A DNA stretch of 64,000 nucleotides from assembly GCA_965277875.1 (NCBI GenBank), contig CBDIDV010000002.1, forward strand, positions 2,232,001-2,296,000, given 5' to 3'. The position numbers were made by a program, and so were the translations under genes. The stretch comes from CAWFQB01 sp965277875. Its GTDB lineage: Bacteria; Armatimonadota; Chthonomonadetes; Chthonomonadales; Chthonomonadaceae. Below, one piece after another: positions 1 through 9,032 of this stretch (position 1 is the stretch's first letter; the number at the start of each line of letters is the position of its first letter). The notes under the pieces were generated by a model. That model did no database searches and was not told the origin of the DNA. It worked only from the letters and a program-made list of their open reading frames with translations.

Positions 1-62
1 TTGCTCACGTCACGTTTCCTCATAGCGCTTCCAACCGGGCCACAAACATCAGGAGGTTTGTT

Positions 63-701
63 ATGCTTCACCGTCTTTTATTCCGTTTCGCCCTGACCGC
101 GCTCGCCTGCGGCGTGGTCGCTACCCCCTGCTTTGCCGTGGACTACAATGAGGCGGTCTCAAGAGACTTTTCCAACTTTGGCCTGACGCCCACCTCGCTC
201 GGAACCCTGACCATAGGCGACAACAGCGTGTTTGGCACGACCGGGCGCGGGTCGGGCGGCATAGATCGCGACTACTTTACCTTTGTCGTGCCGACGGGTT
301 ATCAGTGGGTGTCGTTCCGGGAAATCGCGGGAACCGGGGTCGGGGGCAATGTCTCTTTTCTGGGCCTTCAGGCAGGCAATCAGGTAACAGTCTCTACTGG
401 GGCGACGACGGCAGCCGGTCTGCTGGGCTGGACGCATTATGGGGCCGTAAACGTGGACACCGACATTTTCCCGGACATGGCGCTCGCCTCCAACGGTTCC
501 ACAGGATTTGCCACGCCGCTCGGCGCGGGCAGCTACTCGGTCTGGATACAGGACTTCAACGCGGGACAGTTCTCGTATGGCTTTCGCTTCGGCGTGGCGG
601 CAGTCCCGGAACCCGGCAGTGTCGCCCTGCTCGTCGGCCTGAGCGCATCCGGCGCGGGCTTCCTCGCTCGTCGGCGCAGGCGTATGCGTCAGGCCATCTG
701 A
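63..701 (+). CDS. PEP-CTERM sorting-domain secreted protein
   Basis: 212 aa. The ATG at 63 follows an AGGAGG six bases upstream (51-56), which fixes the start. Residues 1-26 form a signal peptide ending near CFA-VDYNE. The middle is a Gly/Thr/Ser-rich beta-type region without a recognised enzymatic motif. The C-terminus has the PEP-CTERM layout: PEPGSVALLVG at 182-192, a hydrophobic stretch, then an Arg cluster (ARRRRRMR). Proteins of this type are exported and processed by an exosortase, usually to be anchored in or released from the outer envelope; no exosortase gene is in this window. The function of the mature part is unknown. Confidence 0.85.
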   Translation: MLHRLLFRFALTALACGVVATPCFAVDYNEAVSRDFSNFGLTPTSLGTLTIGDNSVFGTTGRGSGGIDRDYFTFVVPTGYQWVSFREIAGTGVGGNVSFLGLQAGNQVTVSTGATTAAGLLGWTHYGAVNVDTDIFPDMALASNGSTGFATPLGAGSYSVWIQDFNAGQFSYGFRFGVAAVPEPGSVALLVGLSASGAGFLARRRRRMRQAI

Positions 702-724
702 CTGCCACGCAGCGACGCGACTAA

Positions 725-762
725 ACAGCCCTTATGCCGAACGAGCGACGGCTAAGGGCTGT
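725..762 (+). terminator. Hairpin terminator after the PEP-CTERM gene
   Basis: ACAGCCCTTA (725-734) pairs with TAAGGGCTGT (753-762), and an inner GCCG/CGGC pair extends the stem. The following sequence contains a short T tract (CTTCCACTTTT). It lies 24 bases after the stop codon. Confidence 0.65.
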
Positions 763-890
763 CTTCCACTTTTGACCAGCGGCATTTCTCTCCCGCGCAC
801 TACTCCGTACTGCTGTAAACGCTTGCTCCCTTTCAGGCATTCTCGAAACGGAGTGTGATGTCCGCGTTCTTATGAGCGACAAAACCGATG

Positions 891-2144
891 CTACTCTTTT
901 GCGCCGGCGCGCTGGAGGAGGGCAGCGATGTCCGCCTGATGGTGCTTCTGCGCCCGCGCGAGCGGGCTGGGCTGGGCTGGTGTATGCGGGTTGGGGTTTG
1001 CGCCATGCGCCAATAACTCTTGTACCAGGGCCACATTGTTTGCCTGAACCGCCTGGGTTAAAGGGGTCGCACCCAGCCGAGTAACAGAGTTTGGATCGGC
1101 GCCCTTGTCCAGCAGGGCAGAGATTAGGGGCGAATCATGCGCGATGGCCGCCAGCAGGGGCGTGTTCCCCTGTCGGTCCGCGACGTTTACCTCGGCTCTC
1201 TGCGCCAGCAAAGATTGTGCGGCCTGCGTGTTGCCGTCCGACAATACCATCAGCAGGGCCGTTTGTCCGGTCACGTCCCGCGCCTCGATCTCCGCTTTAC
1301 TGGCCGTGGCCGTGATGCCCAGAGGACGCAAAAGGGCAAGCGCTTCGGTGCAGCCTGCGGAACCGCTCCTGCTCAGGCCGCGCGCCGTTTGCACATCCCA
1401 CAGCCATCCGGGCGATTGAGCGTCAGGGTGCGCCCCCGCAGCCAGCAGAACGCGCATTATGGGCGTATTTCCCGTTCTCACCGCCGCACCGAGGGCTTTG
1501 TTCCGCGCGGACAGGCTTGGCTTTGCCGTCAGCAGCAAAGGAACCAGATCAGCGCTTTGGGGCGAGGTCACGGCGACCTCCAGAGCTGATGCTTTAGTCC
1601 CCGTGTCTCCAGTGGCTCCATGTTCCAAAAGCAGCGCGACGGCCTCCCTGCTGCCTTTGGACACCGCCTCCGCAAGTCCTGAGTTCGCATCCGCGCCTCG
1701 ATCCAACAGCAGTCGCGCGGCATCCATATGGTGATTGAGAGCGATGGTAAGCGCGTTTGCCCCTACGCTCTCATGCGCATTCACGTTGGCCCCGCTGTCC
1801 AACAACAGACCGATGACACCGGGGCAATGTTCAGCCGCAGCGCCCAGTGGCGTCATTATGTTGTTTGGGTTGCCGTTGGGGTTTGCGCCCCGCCGCAAAA
1901 GGGCGCGGACGGTGTTGGGTTCGTTCTCCATCGCCGCGTAACCGAGCAGCCAACTCAGTTCACTTGAGTCAGCGGCAGACACGCCTCGATCAAGCAAAGC
2001 AGTCGCCGCAGCATCATCGCCATCCATCACAGCTTCCATCAGCATCTGTTCCTGATGATGCCCATAGATATTGCGCCCGATTATCAGCAACAGGGCAGCG
2101 ACCGCAAAGGCGAACGCAAGGCGAGAGGCACGATTGTTGGGCAT
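891..2144 (-). CDS. Membrane-anchored ankyrin-repeat protein
   Basis: 417 aa. One N-terminal hydrophobic segment (about residues 8-24, FAVAALLLIIG) is followed by ankyrin repeats to the C-terminus, with repeated patterns such as LLLDRGADAN, LLAAGAHPDA, LLDKGADPNS and LLAHGANPNP. By topology it is probably a periplasmic repeat domain tethered to the inner membrane, serving protein-protein contacts. A GAGGA sits seven bases before the ATG. A shorter protein of the same design lies at 16191-16643. The binding partner is unknown. Confidence 0.85.
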   Translation of the reverse strand: MPNNRASRLAFAFAVAALLLIIGRNIYGHHQEQMLMEAVMDGDDAAATALLDRGVSAADSSELSWLLGYAAMENEPNTVRALLRRGANPNGNPNNIMTPLGAAAEHCPGVIGLLLDSGANVNAHESVGANALTIALNHHMDAARLLLDRGADANSGLAEAVSKGSREAVALLLEHGATGDTGTKASALEVAVTSPQSADLVPLLLTAKPSLSARNKALGAAVRTGNTPIMRVLLAAGAHPDAQSPGWLWDVQTARGLSRSGSAGCTEALALLRPLGITATASKAEIEARDVTGQTALLMVLSDGNTQAAQSLLAQRAEVNVADRQGNTPLLAAIAHDSPLISALLDKGADPNSVTRLGATPLTQAVQANNVALVQELLAHGANPNPHTPAQPSPLARAQKHHQADIAALLQRAGAKE

Positions 2145-2354
2145 GGGACAATCCTCACGGGGGGAAGATCATTCTTGCAGCATGGAATACAGATGGAAGA
2201 CAAAAGGAGGGGAACCTTCATAACCCCCTTATTCGCCGTTGACCGTGCAGTTCCTGCACTTGTATAAAATATTTTGGGCCACCTGTTCAAGCAAGAGAAG
2301 AAACGGTAAAGAACCGCATGGCTACATCTGATTCCAAACCCAGTCCACACCGGA

Positions 2355-3380
2355 CTAATCAACTTTCACCTGTGCGGGTACGGCGGCATACTTAATCAGT
2401 TGCGCGCCGGGGTCGCTGCCCAGGCCGAGCGCGTCCGCAAGCCCCGGCGAGCGCTTGATGGACTGCCCGAACACGGCCCCGATCAGCGGCAGCAGCTTTT
2501 CCGGGGCCGTCTTGCCGGACGTGGAGCGGGCCGCGACCTCTTCGGACAGCCAGCGCAGGTGCGCGCCGAGCAGGACGGGAATGCCGTCTATGGGCTTTTC
2601 GTCCATAGCGGGATACTGCGCTTTTCGCAGCAGCGCGACGATCTCTTTTGCCCTGCCGACACTCGTGGGCAGCAGGTCTTCGGATACGCCCATTTCGTAG
2701 CCAAGCGCGCACCACAGATGCAGCCAGCCCTCCAGTTCCGCATTTCCATTTTCTAAGGTGATCTGCTTGCCGTCCGCGAGCGCCTCGACGGGCCACCAGG
2801 CGAACGTGTAGAACACAAAGCCGAACGCCTGCTGGCTCATGGGCAGGCGTTCCTTCGGGTTCCAGTGGAGGCTGTCTTTCACCTGATTCGCGACGGCGAC
2901 GTGTATAAGGCCGAGCTGGTACGCCCGTGCAAGGTTTACGGTGACAAACTCCTGACGGCTGCCGAACGGCTCCAGCATGGCGGCGATGGACGTTTCGGTC
3001 TCTTTGAGGCGGTGCGAAAAGTCGTGCGGCAGGCGTCCCGTCTGTATCACGATAGGCCCGGTGTCTTTGCCCGCATACGAGGCGGCAAGCGCGCTCGTTC
3101 CCAGCGTCTGCATGATGGACGCGCCGTATTTTTTCAGGAAATCCGAGCCAAGCCGCGCTTTGTCATAGTCCAGCCAGGCGGGCGGCGTATTGTGCGGCGT
3201 CATGGGCTGAGTGCGCGACTGCAGGACGATGGCCTCCAGGCGGACATCGGGCGCAGTCACGGAGGCCGCAGGGGCAGCGATCTTCTGGGCCTGCGAGACC
3301 CCACAAAAAGTCGTACAAAAGCCTGCCACAACAAACCATGCGGCGAGCGTACAACTGCGTACACGATTCCAAAACTTCAA
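2355..3380 (-). CDS. Exported MpaB / rubber-oxygenase (Lcp)-like protein
   Basis: 341 aa from a TTG at 3380 preceded at six bases by AAGGAG; an upstream in-frame ATG at 3416 has no such site. The N-terminus is a signal peptide (about 1-32, ending VSQAQ). The body resembles the DUF2236/MpaB-Lcp family: an early segment 'FLKKYGASI...LAASYAG', a central 'LGLIHVAV' where the family has its conserved His, and the helical run 'EGWLHLWCALGYEMGV' followed by LLP. Members bind b-type haem and can be oxygenases. I infer family only; substrate and haem ligation are not established. It is followed after 308 bp by a terminator shared with the next gene. Confidence 0.65.
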   Translation of the reverse strand: MKFWNRVRSCTLAAWFVVAGFCTTFCGVSQAQKIAAPAASVTAPDVRLEAIVLQSRTQPMTPHNTPPAWLDYDKARLGSDFLKKYGASIMQTLGTSALAASYAGKDTGPIVIQTGRLPHDFSHRLKETETSIAAMLEPFGSRQEFVTVNLARAYQLGLIHVAVANQVKDSLHWNPKERLPMSQQAFGFVFYTFAWWPVEALADGKQITLENGNAELEGWLHLWCALGYEMGVSEDLLPTSVGRAKEIVALLRKAQYPAMDEKPIDGIPVLLGAHLRWLSEEVAARSTSGKTAPEKLLPLIGAVFGQSIKRSPGLADALGLGSDPGAQLIKYAAVPAQVKVD

Positions 3381-3606
3381 CGCGAACTCCTTTGCCGGCG
3401 CTATGACCTGACACACTCACCAACGTCTTGCGATCCTCTATCCTAATTTCTACTACGAACCGCACCGTGTCATGTGCGTCAGTACAAAGGGAACGCTCTC
3501 AATGCTAATCGCACATGACGAGTTCATGTGTGAAGAGGCGTTGCTTGCAGCGTACAACACGAAGTTGCGGAACACCGTTGGGTATAACAGCGACGATAAA
3601 ACAAAT

Positions 3607-3642
3607 AAGCGGGCCTTCATCATTTACGATGGAGGCCCGCTT
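3607..3642 (-). terminator. Rho-independent-type hairpin
   Basis: AAGCGGGCCT (3607-3616) pairs with AGGCCCGCTT (3633-3642). Read on the minus strand the stem is followed by ATTTGTTTTATC, so it most likely ends transcription of the minus-strand gene at 3726-4688. On the + strand GCTTTTAT follows, so it may work both ways. The 3417-3725 gap holds nothing else I can support. Confidence 0.7.
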
Positions 3643-3725
3643 GCTTTTATAGCAGGCGACAAACAAGACATCTGCGCGAGACACACTCCGCCAGATCAAC
3701 AGTGCAGTTCGCGGCAGGAGAAGTA

Positions 3726-4688
3726 TTAGGGAAAGTGAAGTACGCCATCTCCTGTTTCAGGCGCGTCCACTCTGTAACTCGTGAAGGTCGAGTTATAGGT
3801 GGGTCTGCCGTCGAAAGTTGTGCCGATGATTGTTGTGCTAATCAGCATTCTGTTGCCGTTCTTCAGGCCAATGTCGGCGCTCTGCGGGTCGCGCTCATAC
3901 GGGGCAAGCAGGCCCGTAAGCAGATTGTGGTGTTCCGTAATAATTCTGCCCAGCCCGACGCCAACAAGGGTACGCACAAGAAGACGCCTCTGATCGGGCG
4001 TCAGCGCGGCCCAGGCGACCGGCTTTTGCTCCCGAAGCTGCAATCCCAGCAAGGCGGCCAGTTCCCTGCCGTACTGGTGCGTTAGCGCGAACATTCCTCC
4101 CGTGTCGCCATGTTGGAACGCGCTGACCTTCGGCGGCATCTGGCCCCTTCCATAATTTTCGTGGCGCATGACGTCGCGCAGCGTTCCCTCACTGCCCAGA
4201 AAACGGCGCAGGTCTTTCGGCATAGCCGCCTGCAACGCCAGCGACACCTCGCCTATTTGACGCGGCGTTCGCGGCGTTGGGCGATCCACAGTCACATGGC
4301 CGTCCGGTGCGACACGCCATTTCCAATCATTGATCTCGCCTAGCGCGTTCAGCGCTTCGGCTGCGCTGACATCATTCATTAGAACGCTTAAACGGTGTTC
4401 CCTGAGATAAGGAACTGCTTCGATATGCAGGTCGGTTTGCGCCGACAGCGCCGCAAGCGCCGCCGCAAGAGTAGTCGCGCGGAGGTTGACCTTCACCTTG
4501 CGGGCAAGCCGCGCCCGCGCTTCCTGATCATCTATAATCGGCTTTGCGGTCTTGCCTATAGTCGCCTGTGCTTTGCTGCCAAGCGCGGCGTCTGCCGCAG
4601 TTTGCGCCCGCACAGGCTCGCAAAGGCTCCCGAAGGTCAACAGCATCAGTGCGAGTCGGACTGTATCTGCCACAACCAAACACCTCAT
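3726..4688 (-). CDS. Exported protein with STN-like (secretin/TonB short N-terminal) domain
   Basis: 320 aa. N-terminal signal peptide (to about residue 29, VRAQT). A segment around residues 64-135 ('VNLRATTLAAALAALSAQTD', then 'LNALGEINDWKWRVAPDGHV') follows the STN pattern: amphipathic beta strands around a repeat-like helix, as at the N-terminus of secretins and TonB-dependent receptors. There is no secretin or beta-barrel domain after it; the C-terminal half is unrecognised. The start overlaps the stop of the upstream gene by four bases (ATGA), so the two are translationally coupled. Confidence 0.7.
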   Translation of the reverse strand: MRCLVVADTVRLALMLLTFGSLCEPVRAQTAADAALGSKAQATIGKTAKPIIDDQEARARLARKVKVNLRATTLAAALAALSAQTDLHIEAVPYLREHRLSVLMNDVSAAEALNALGEINDWKWRVAPDGHVTVDRPTPRTPRQIGEVSLALQAAMPKDLRRFLGSEGTLRDVMRHENYGRGQMPPKVSAFQHGDTGGMFALTHQYGRELAALLGLQLREQKPVAWAALTPDQRRLLVRTLVGVGLGRIITEHHNLLTGLLAPYERDPQSADIGLKNGNRMLISTTIIGTTFDGRPTYNSTFTSYRVDAPETGDGVLHFP

Positions 4689-5461
4689 CTTGACGCCTCC
4701 TTTGGCAGATCGGCCAGAAGAGCCGCGTCGTTCACGTTTCTGTGGTTAAGCCAGTGATACAGGAACAGGTCGCCTCTGTCCGTGGCTTGTATCTGCACAT
4801 GCGACACTGGCGCACCGTCGAGCATGTCCAGCAGACTTTGCCAGTCCGCGATAGCCCCCGCAAACAATTTATTGACGATAATCTGCTGCACCAATTCGGC
4901 TTGCGGCGGCGGCAATTCGGACGTTCGCAACCGTCTGCCCGCTCCAAGCTGCGCCTTCTGTTCGGGAGAAAACATCCTGAACAGCTCTCGCGCCTGCATC
5001 ATGTCGCTGCGGGCTTCAGATGAACAGGGAAACGCTTCCAGTGCGGTAATGGCCTGCCGCACCATCTGCCGCATCTCCGGCAGGTTCGTTTGCGGCGACT
5101 CGTTAGGATCGTGGAACGCTTTAGTCATCAGAATAATGCCGCGCGCATTGCGCTTCCAGACATAATCGAACGTGTGCGCGATCTGCTCCAGGATTTCCTG
5201 CGCCGTGCCATCCGCCGCGATGTCGGCCTCTTTCCTGCGCGGTTCGTCGTCAATCACGACCGAAAACCCGGTCTGCTCGGCCCAGACTGCGGCCATATCG
5301 GCGAGCGCCATGTGGGTGGCCGTAAACTTGACGCGCTTAGTTGCCAGGCCGGAAACGGGCGGGCGCTCCTGCGCGGAAACGGGCCGTGAACACGCCAGCC
5401 CCGCTAGGGCAAGGACGGTGAGAACCACCGTCTGCCGCAAACGTTGCAATCGGTTTTTCAT
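4685..5461 (-). CDS. Exported protein with STN-like domain, paralogous layout to its neighbour
   Basis: 258 aa from the ATG at 5461, chosen because AGAGGAGG lies just upstream on the minus strand; the longer frame to 5530 would run through a hairpin and has no such site. Signal peptide 1-30 (LALAGLACSRPVSAQ). Residues about 40-110 ('KFTATHMALADMAAVWAEQT', 'TAQEILEQIAHTFDYVWKRN', 'GIILM') match the STN pattern. The C-terminal half is helical and unrecognised. It is coupled by a 4-base overlap to the STN gene downstream. The two may form a periplasmic pair; the function is unknown. Confidence 0.75.
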   Translation of the reverse strand: MKNRLQRLRQTVVLTVLALAGLACSRPVSAQERPPVSGLATKRVKFTATHMALADMAAVWAEQTGFSVVIDDEPRRKEADIAADGTAQEILEQIAHTFDYVWKRNARGIILMTKAFHDPNESPQTNLPEMRQMVRQAITALEAFPCSSEARSDMMQARELFRMFSPEQKAQLGAGRRLRTSELPPPQAELVQQIIVNKLFAGAIADWQSLLDMLDGAPVSHVQIQATDRGDLFLYHWLNHRNVNDAALLADLPKEASR

Positions 5462-5475
5462 GATCCTCCTCTTAT

Positions 5476-5524
5476 GAGAAACGCTTGCCGGGAATGGGCG
5501 TTCCGTTCCCGGCAAGCGTTTCTC
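5476..5524. terminator. Perfect 19-bp inverted repeat between two minus-strand genes
   Basis: GAGAAACGCTTGCCGGGAA (5476-5494) and its exact complement (5506-5524) enclose an 11-base loop. It lies after the 5542-6075 gene and directly before the ribosome-binding site of the 4685-5461 gene. There is no T tract, so it may partly terminate transcription, protect the upstream mRNA end or set the ratio between the two genes. Confidence 0.6.
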
Positions 5525-5541
5525 ACGCAAACGCGGACTGG

Positions 5542-6075
5542 CTAGTCCGGGTGGCTATCCACTTCGCCGCGCGCATAGGTGCCGCCGTAGCTGTCGTGGC
5601 ATCCCGCAGTCACGGTAAAGTTATACGAAACCGTGTTTTGCATGCTATTAATCACCGCGCTGAAGCCGACGTAGGCTGAGTCGCTGTAGTTATGATCGGC
5701 CTGCCCCTGATCGGACAAGCTGCCTATAGTGTTACTGCTGTAGCCATAGGAGTTGTTGCCGAAGTGACTGAGCAGATAGCCCGTTGCCAGACCGTAGAAA
5801 TTGGCCCGGCCGTTCCCGCTTTTGTAGACGAATGAGACTTTGCAGTCCGCTGTCCCATAAGCGTAGTCGCCCGGTTGTTCCGTACTGCAGGACACCGCAC
5901 TGCCGTCGGCTGTGAGGTCTACTTTCCCACTCCCTGAGAAGACTACATTGCCACTGGTAGGTTCGTAGGATGGCCCACTCCAATCATTGGGATTGTATTG
6001 GGCCTGACACAAACAGGTGAGGCTCAGGAAGAGACAGACTAGCGCGAGAACGCTGCCAACTTTCGAAATGTACAT
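5542..6075 (-). CDS. Small secreted protein of unknown function
   Basis: 177 aa from the ATG at 6075, preceded by AAGGAG eight bases upstream. Signal peptide 1-25 (LALVCLFLSLTCLCQAQ). The mature part is rich in Ser, Gly, Tyr and Asn, with predicted beta strands and four Cys, which fits an exported or surface protein with disulfides. No known domain was recognised. It is separated from the STN gene pair by a strong hairpin and may share their promoter. Confidence 0.6.
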   Translation of the reverse strand: MYISKVGSVLALVCLFLSLTCLCQAQYNPNDWSGPSYEPTSGNVVFSGSGKVDLTADGSAVSCSTEQPGDYAYGTADCKVSFVYKSGNGRANFYGLATGYLLSHFGNNSYGYSSNTIGSLSDQGQADHNYSDSAYVGFSAVINSMQNTVSYNFTVTAGCHDSYGGTYARGEVDSHPD

Positions 6076-6645
6076 CAGGATACTCCTTGTTGGTCTCAAA
6101 CATAGCTGTGCTAGAAGTGACTATGCTCGCTTTCATTAGGCTGAAAGCGCAACATAAGTCAGGTAGAAATGACGTGAAGACCAGAAGAAGTGGCGGGGGA
6201 CGTGGATGCAATGCTAGAGTGAGAAGCGACGATACTCCGGCGTGAGGACAGGAACAGGCGTGACGGAACATGGATGCAGAACGGTGGGGGGGGGGGGACT
6301 TTGTATTTTGAATGGAAAAATCACAGTTGATGTACCACCCGTCCACGAACCTGCTGCCGGCTGCGATGCTGATATGCTTACTACGCGGTTTACAAATTAA
6401 AGTTTCATATTACATAGCAATTTTAATACTATTTTTTAGATTTCTATGGACATACCTAATCTGCATTGAAACTTATCGCAATTCATTTGCTGGCATAATC
6501 AAAGCGTTAATTCGCAACAACAGATATTCGTCGGTCTGAAATAGCAAGCGTCGGCTGAGCGCAATATCCGCTTCACCGCTACTGCCCGCAAAAGTGCTAC
6601 AATACAGGTACGCACCGAACGTAATGAGGAACCACGGCACGACGC
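6076..6645. other. Gene-free AT-rich stretch with a 12-G homopolymer
   Basis: No supported gene. The left part is the promoter side of the minus-strand gene ending at 6075. A run of 12 G sits at 6286-6297. From about 6300 to 6545 the sequence is clearly more AT-rich than its surroundings (for example ACTATTTTTTAGATTTC near 6428). Short open frames here have no ribosome-binding site or coding character. Confidence 0.5.
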
Positions 6646-8739
6646 ATGGGACTACTCGACAACACACTCAAACAGGCGCGGGCCTGGAACGCCGCGAATG
6701 CCCTGGCTTCGGAAAACGACCCTGACCGTTGGCGCGCGATGCAGACCCTGCGCGATCTGGGAGCGGCGAGCCTGCCGGCCCTGCGCGCCGCCCTGCGCCG
6801 CACGGGAGCGCCCCGCGCGCAGTTCGGCGCATCCGTCGTGCTGCATTGGCTGGGCGACCCGGCGGGAATGCCTGTCTTGCTGGACGCCCTGCGCTGGCAG
6901 ATCGCCACCACGCCCGAAATCGCCCGCGACCTCGAAGCCGCGTTTGTCGCCATTGGCCCGCCCGATGCCGTAGACGCCCTGATGCGCGTCTGGCAGCAGA
7001 CCCTGCCGCCCAAAGTACACCCTGCTTCCGTCCACAGCGCGGCCTCCAAGGAAAACAAGCGCGTACTTGCCACCATTTGCCGCGCCTGGGTGAAGATGGG
7101 CGACCCGCGCCCTCTTGTTCTGCTTGCCGCCGCCGCAGAACAAATCCCCGAACTGTTTGAAGAGCATGTGCCGCGTTTTCATGTCCACGCCCTGCCGCAT
7201 CTGGCTCCGCTGATTCAGGACGCGCTTCCTGTTCGGCGCAGTCTTGCCGTCCGCACCCTGCGCCATATTCCCGGCGAGCCGACCGGGACGCTCCTTCTTC
7301 CCCTGCTGCGCGATCCCGATCCCGCCATCCGCGCCCTGACCACAGTTGCCCTCGATAAAATGCGGCGGCAGGGCCATATATCGCATGATCTGGCGCAGGC
7401 CGGGATTTTGCGCGCCGTGCAGTCCGGGTTCAGCACGCCGCAGGCCATAGAGATACTGATCGCGCGGCGGACGCCCGAAGCGCAGGAGGCTTTGCTGCAG
7501 CTTGTCCTGCGCTGGCCGCACCCGTCCGGCGGGGACACGCTCGATGCGGTACTGGCCGCGCTGCCCGCTCTGCACCAGATGCCGCTTGTGACGCCCTCGG
7601 CCCGCGCGGAACGGTGTATGCAGCTATGCGAACTGCTCAGCCGCTGCGAGGAACCGGCCCTGCTTGCGGGTGTGGCGCGCGCCATCGCGCGGCAGGGTTC
7701 GGGCGGCAGGCACGCCGACGCCTATGCCCGCAAGCGCATGCTGCCACTTCTGACGCATCTGGACGCGAACACGCGCGCCGAAGCCGCGAACGCGCTGACC
7801 GTCTTCGAGGACTCGCTGGGCAGATCGCTGCTGACTGCCCTCGACGCCGCCTGGCCGCCCGTTCACTGGCGCGACAAATTGCAAAATCTGCTGCGCGGCG
7901 GCCCGGATGCCGCCCACGCCGCGAACGGAGTGGCAAATAAAATGGCAGCCGAGGTCGCCAACAAAGTCGCCAGCGAAGCGGCGCAGTGGTTTTCCCGCGT
8001 TTCCAAAGGCACATCGGAGCGCCGCGAATCGAGCGCGTCCGCTTCCCCTTCCAATATGCTGAACATGTCGGATGCGCGGCTGTCCGGTACGCTGCGCCTG
8101 CTGCTGTCGAATGCGCTTGACGAAGCGGTACGCCCCGCGCCCTCCGGTCAGACCGAAACGACGCTGGATCTGTGCGTGGCCTGCATTCGCGCCCTTGCCC
8201 GACTGGGCTACGATGCGGCCCACGATGCCCACAGCGAACTTGTACGCGCCCTGCATCTGTGTCCCTCCGGGCAGCCGCGCGCTTTTACGCGCGCGGCGTC
8301 CGCTCCCGCCGAGATCCGCCTGCGCGATCAGGCCGAGGGTTTGCGCGTCGCGGCGGGGCAGACACTGGTTACATTATACGGCGCGGACAGCTTTCCCCTG
8401 TTTTTGGAATGCCTGTACGCGACACCCGCCATAGTACGCGCCACGGGCATAGAGTTCCTGGGCGAACTGGCCGATGTCCGCGCCCTGCCCCATTTGCAGA
8501 TGGCATCCGGTCAGTCCGATCCGCTGCTGAAGGCGTGTTTGCAGACTGCCCTCGCCCGCATTCGCAGCCAGAACCCGGAAACCATGACGCTCTTGCGCGC
8601 CTCGGCCCCGGTTGACACACGGCCTGGTACGCTCCTGCGCGCGGCTTCGGGGAACACCGGGACCGAAACCGCCGACATACTATTACGTCCTTTGGACAAG
8701 CCCATCGTGCGGAACACGAAAAGCGACCGCCCCCTGTGA
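6646..8739 (+). CDS. HEAT-repeat protein with C-terminal triple LLR motif (large member)
   Basis: 697 aa, no signal peptide, so probably cytoplasmic. Most of the length is alpha-helical HEAT/PBS-lyase-like repeats (for example 'RSLAVRTLRHIPGEP', 'DPDPAIRALTTVALDKM', 'EFLGELADVRALPHL'). Residues about 420-460 are Ala/Ser/Lys-rich and likely a flexible linker. After the last repeat comes a tail with three motifs, MTLLRAS, GTLLRAA and DILLRPL, 14-16 residues apart. The same tail ends the next two HEAT genes. HEAT proteins act as scaffolds; the partner here is unknown. No strong Shine-Dalgarno sits at the ATG. Confidence 0.85.
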   Translation: MGLLDNTLKQARAWNAANALASENDPDRWRAMQTLRDLGAASLPALRAALRRTGAPRAQFGASVVLHWLGDPAGMPVLLDALRWQIATTPEIARDLEAAFVAIGPPDAVDALMRVWQQTLPPKVHPASVHSAASKENKRVLATICRAWVKMGDPRPLVLLAAAAEQIPELFEEHVPRFHVHALPHLAPLIQDALPVRRSLAVRTLRHIPGEPTGTLLLPLLRDPDPAIRALTTVALDKMRRQGHISHDLAQAGILRAVQSGFSTPQAIEILIARRTPEAQEALLQLVLRWPHPSGGDTLDAVLAALPALHQMPLVTPSARAERCMQLCELLSRCEEPALLAGVARAIARQGSGGRHADAYARKRMLPLLTHLDANTRAEAANALTVFEDSLGRSLLTALDAAWPPVHWRDKLQNLLRGGPDAAHAANGVANKMAAEVANKVASEAAQWFSRVSKGTSERRESSASASPSNMLNMSDARLSGTLRLLLSNALDEAVRPAPSGQTETTLDLCVACIRALARLGYDAAHDAHSELVRALHLCPSGQPRAFTRAASAPAEIRLRDQAEGLRVAAGQTLVTLYGADSFPLFLECLYATPAIVRATGIEFLGELADVRALPHLQMASGQSDPLLKACLQTALARIRSQNPETMTLLRASAPVDTRPGTLLRAASGNTGTETADILLRPLDKPIVRNTKSDRPL

Positions 8740-8827
8740 GCATTTCAGCGTGAGATAAACGTCTATAGATGTAAGCATTTCTGTGCAGAATTTCTATGCG
8801 GAATTTTTATGCTGAAACTGTCACTTC

Positions 8828-8992
8828 TCAGGTGTGGCGACCGGGCCATGAACGCCCCGCCTGCGGGTCGTTCCGCCGACCGTCCTGCGGACGGAATACG
8901 TCTGTTTAACCCAAGCATTTCCGTCCACCGGACGGTCGGCGAAGCCTCCCAGACCCGTACTTCAGTGCGGGGTATAGCGGCTGAATAGTTAT
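8828..8992 (+). repeat. Dispersed 165-bp palindromic repeat, copy A
   Basis: It aligns over its whole length with 47394-47557 in the same orientation. The first 66 bases are closely matched (shared blocks GGCGACCGGGCC, GGTCGTTCCGCCGACCGTC), the centre diverges, and the end is closely matched again (GGCGAAGCCTCCC, GTACTTCAGTGCGGG). Inner arms CCGACCGTCC and GGACGGTCGG are complementary, so the RNA or single strand can fold. It lies just upstream of the second HEAT gene. Confidence 0.8.
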
Positions 8993-9032
8993 CGGAAAGG
9001 AAAAGCCCCTGCGCGAACTGGTCGAGGATACA

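Noticed and set aside
3472..3729. 85-residue open frame on the + strand
   Set aside because: It runs through the terminator hairpin at 3607-3642 and has no ribosome-binding site.
6312..6539. 75-residue open frame on the + strand in the AT-rich stretch
   Set aside because: AT-rich hydrophobic text typical of random AT sequence, no Shine-Dalgarno and codon use unlike the neighbours.
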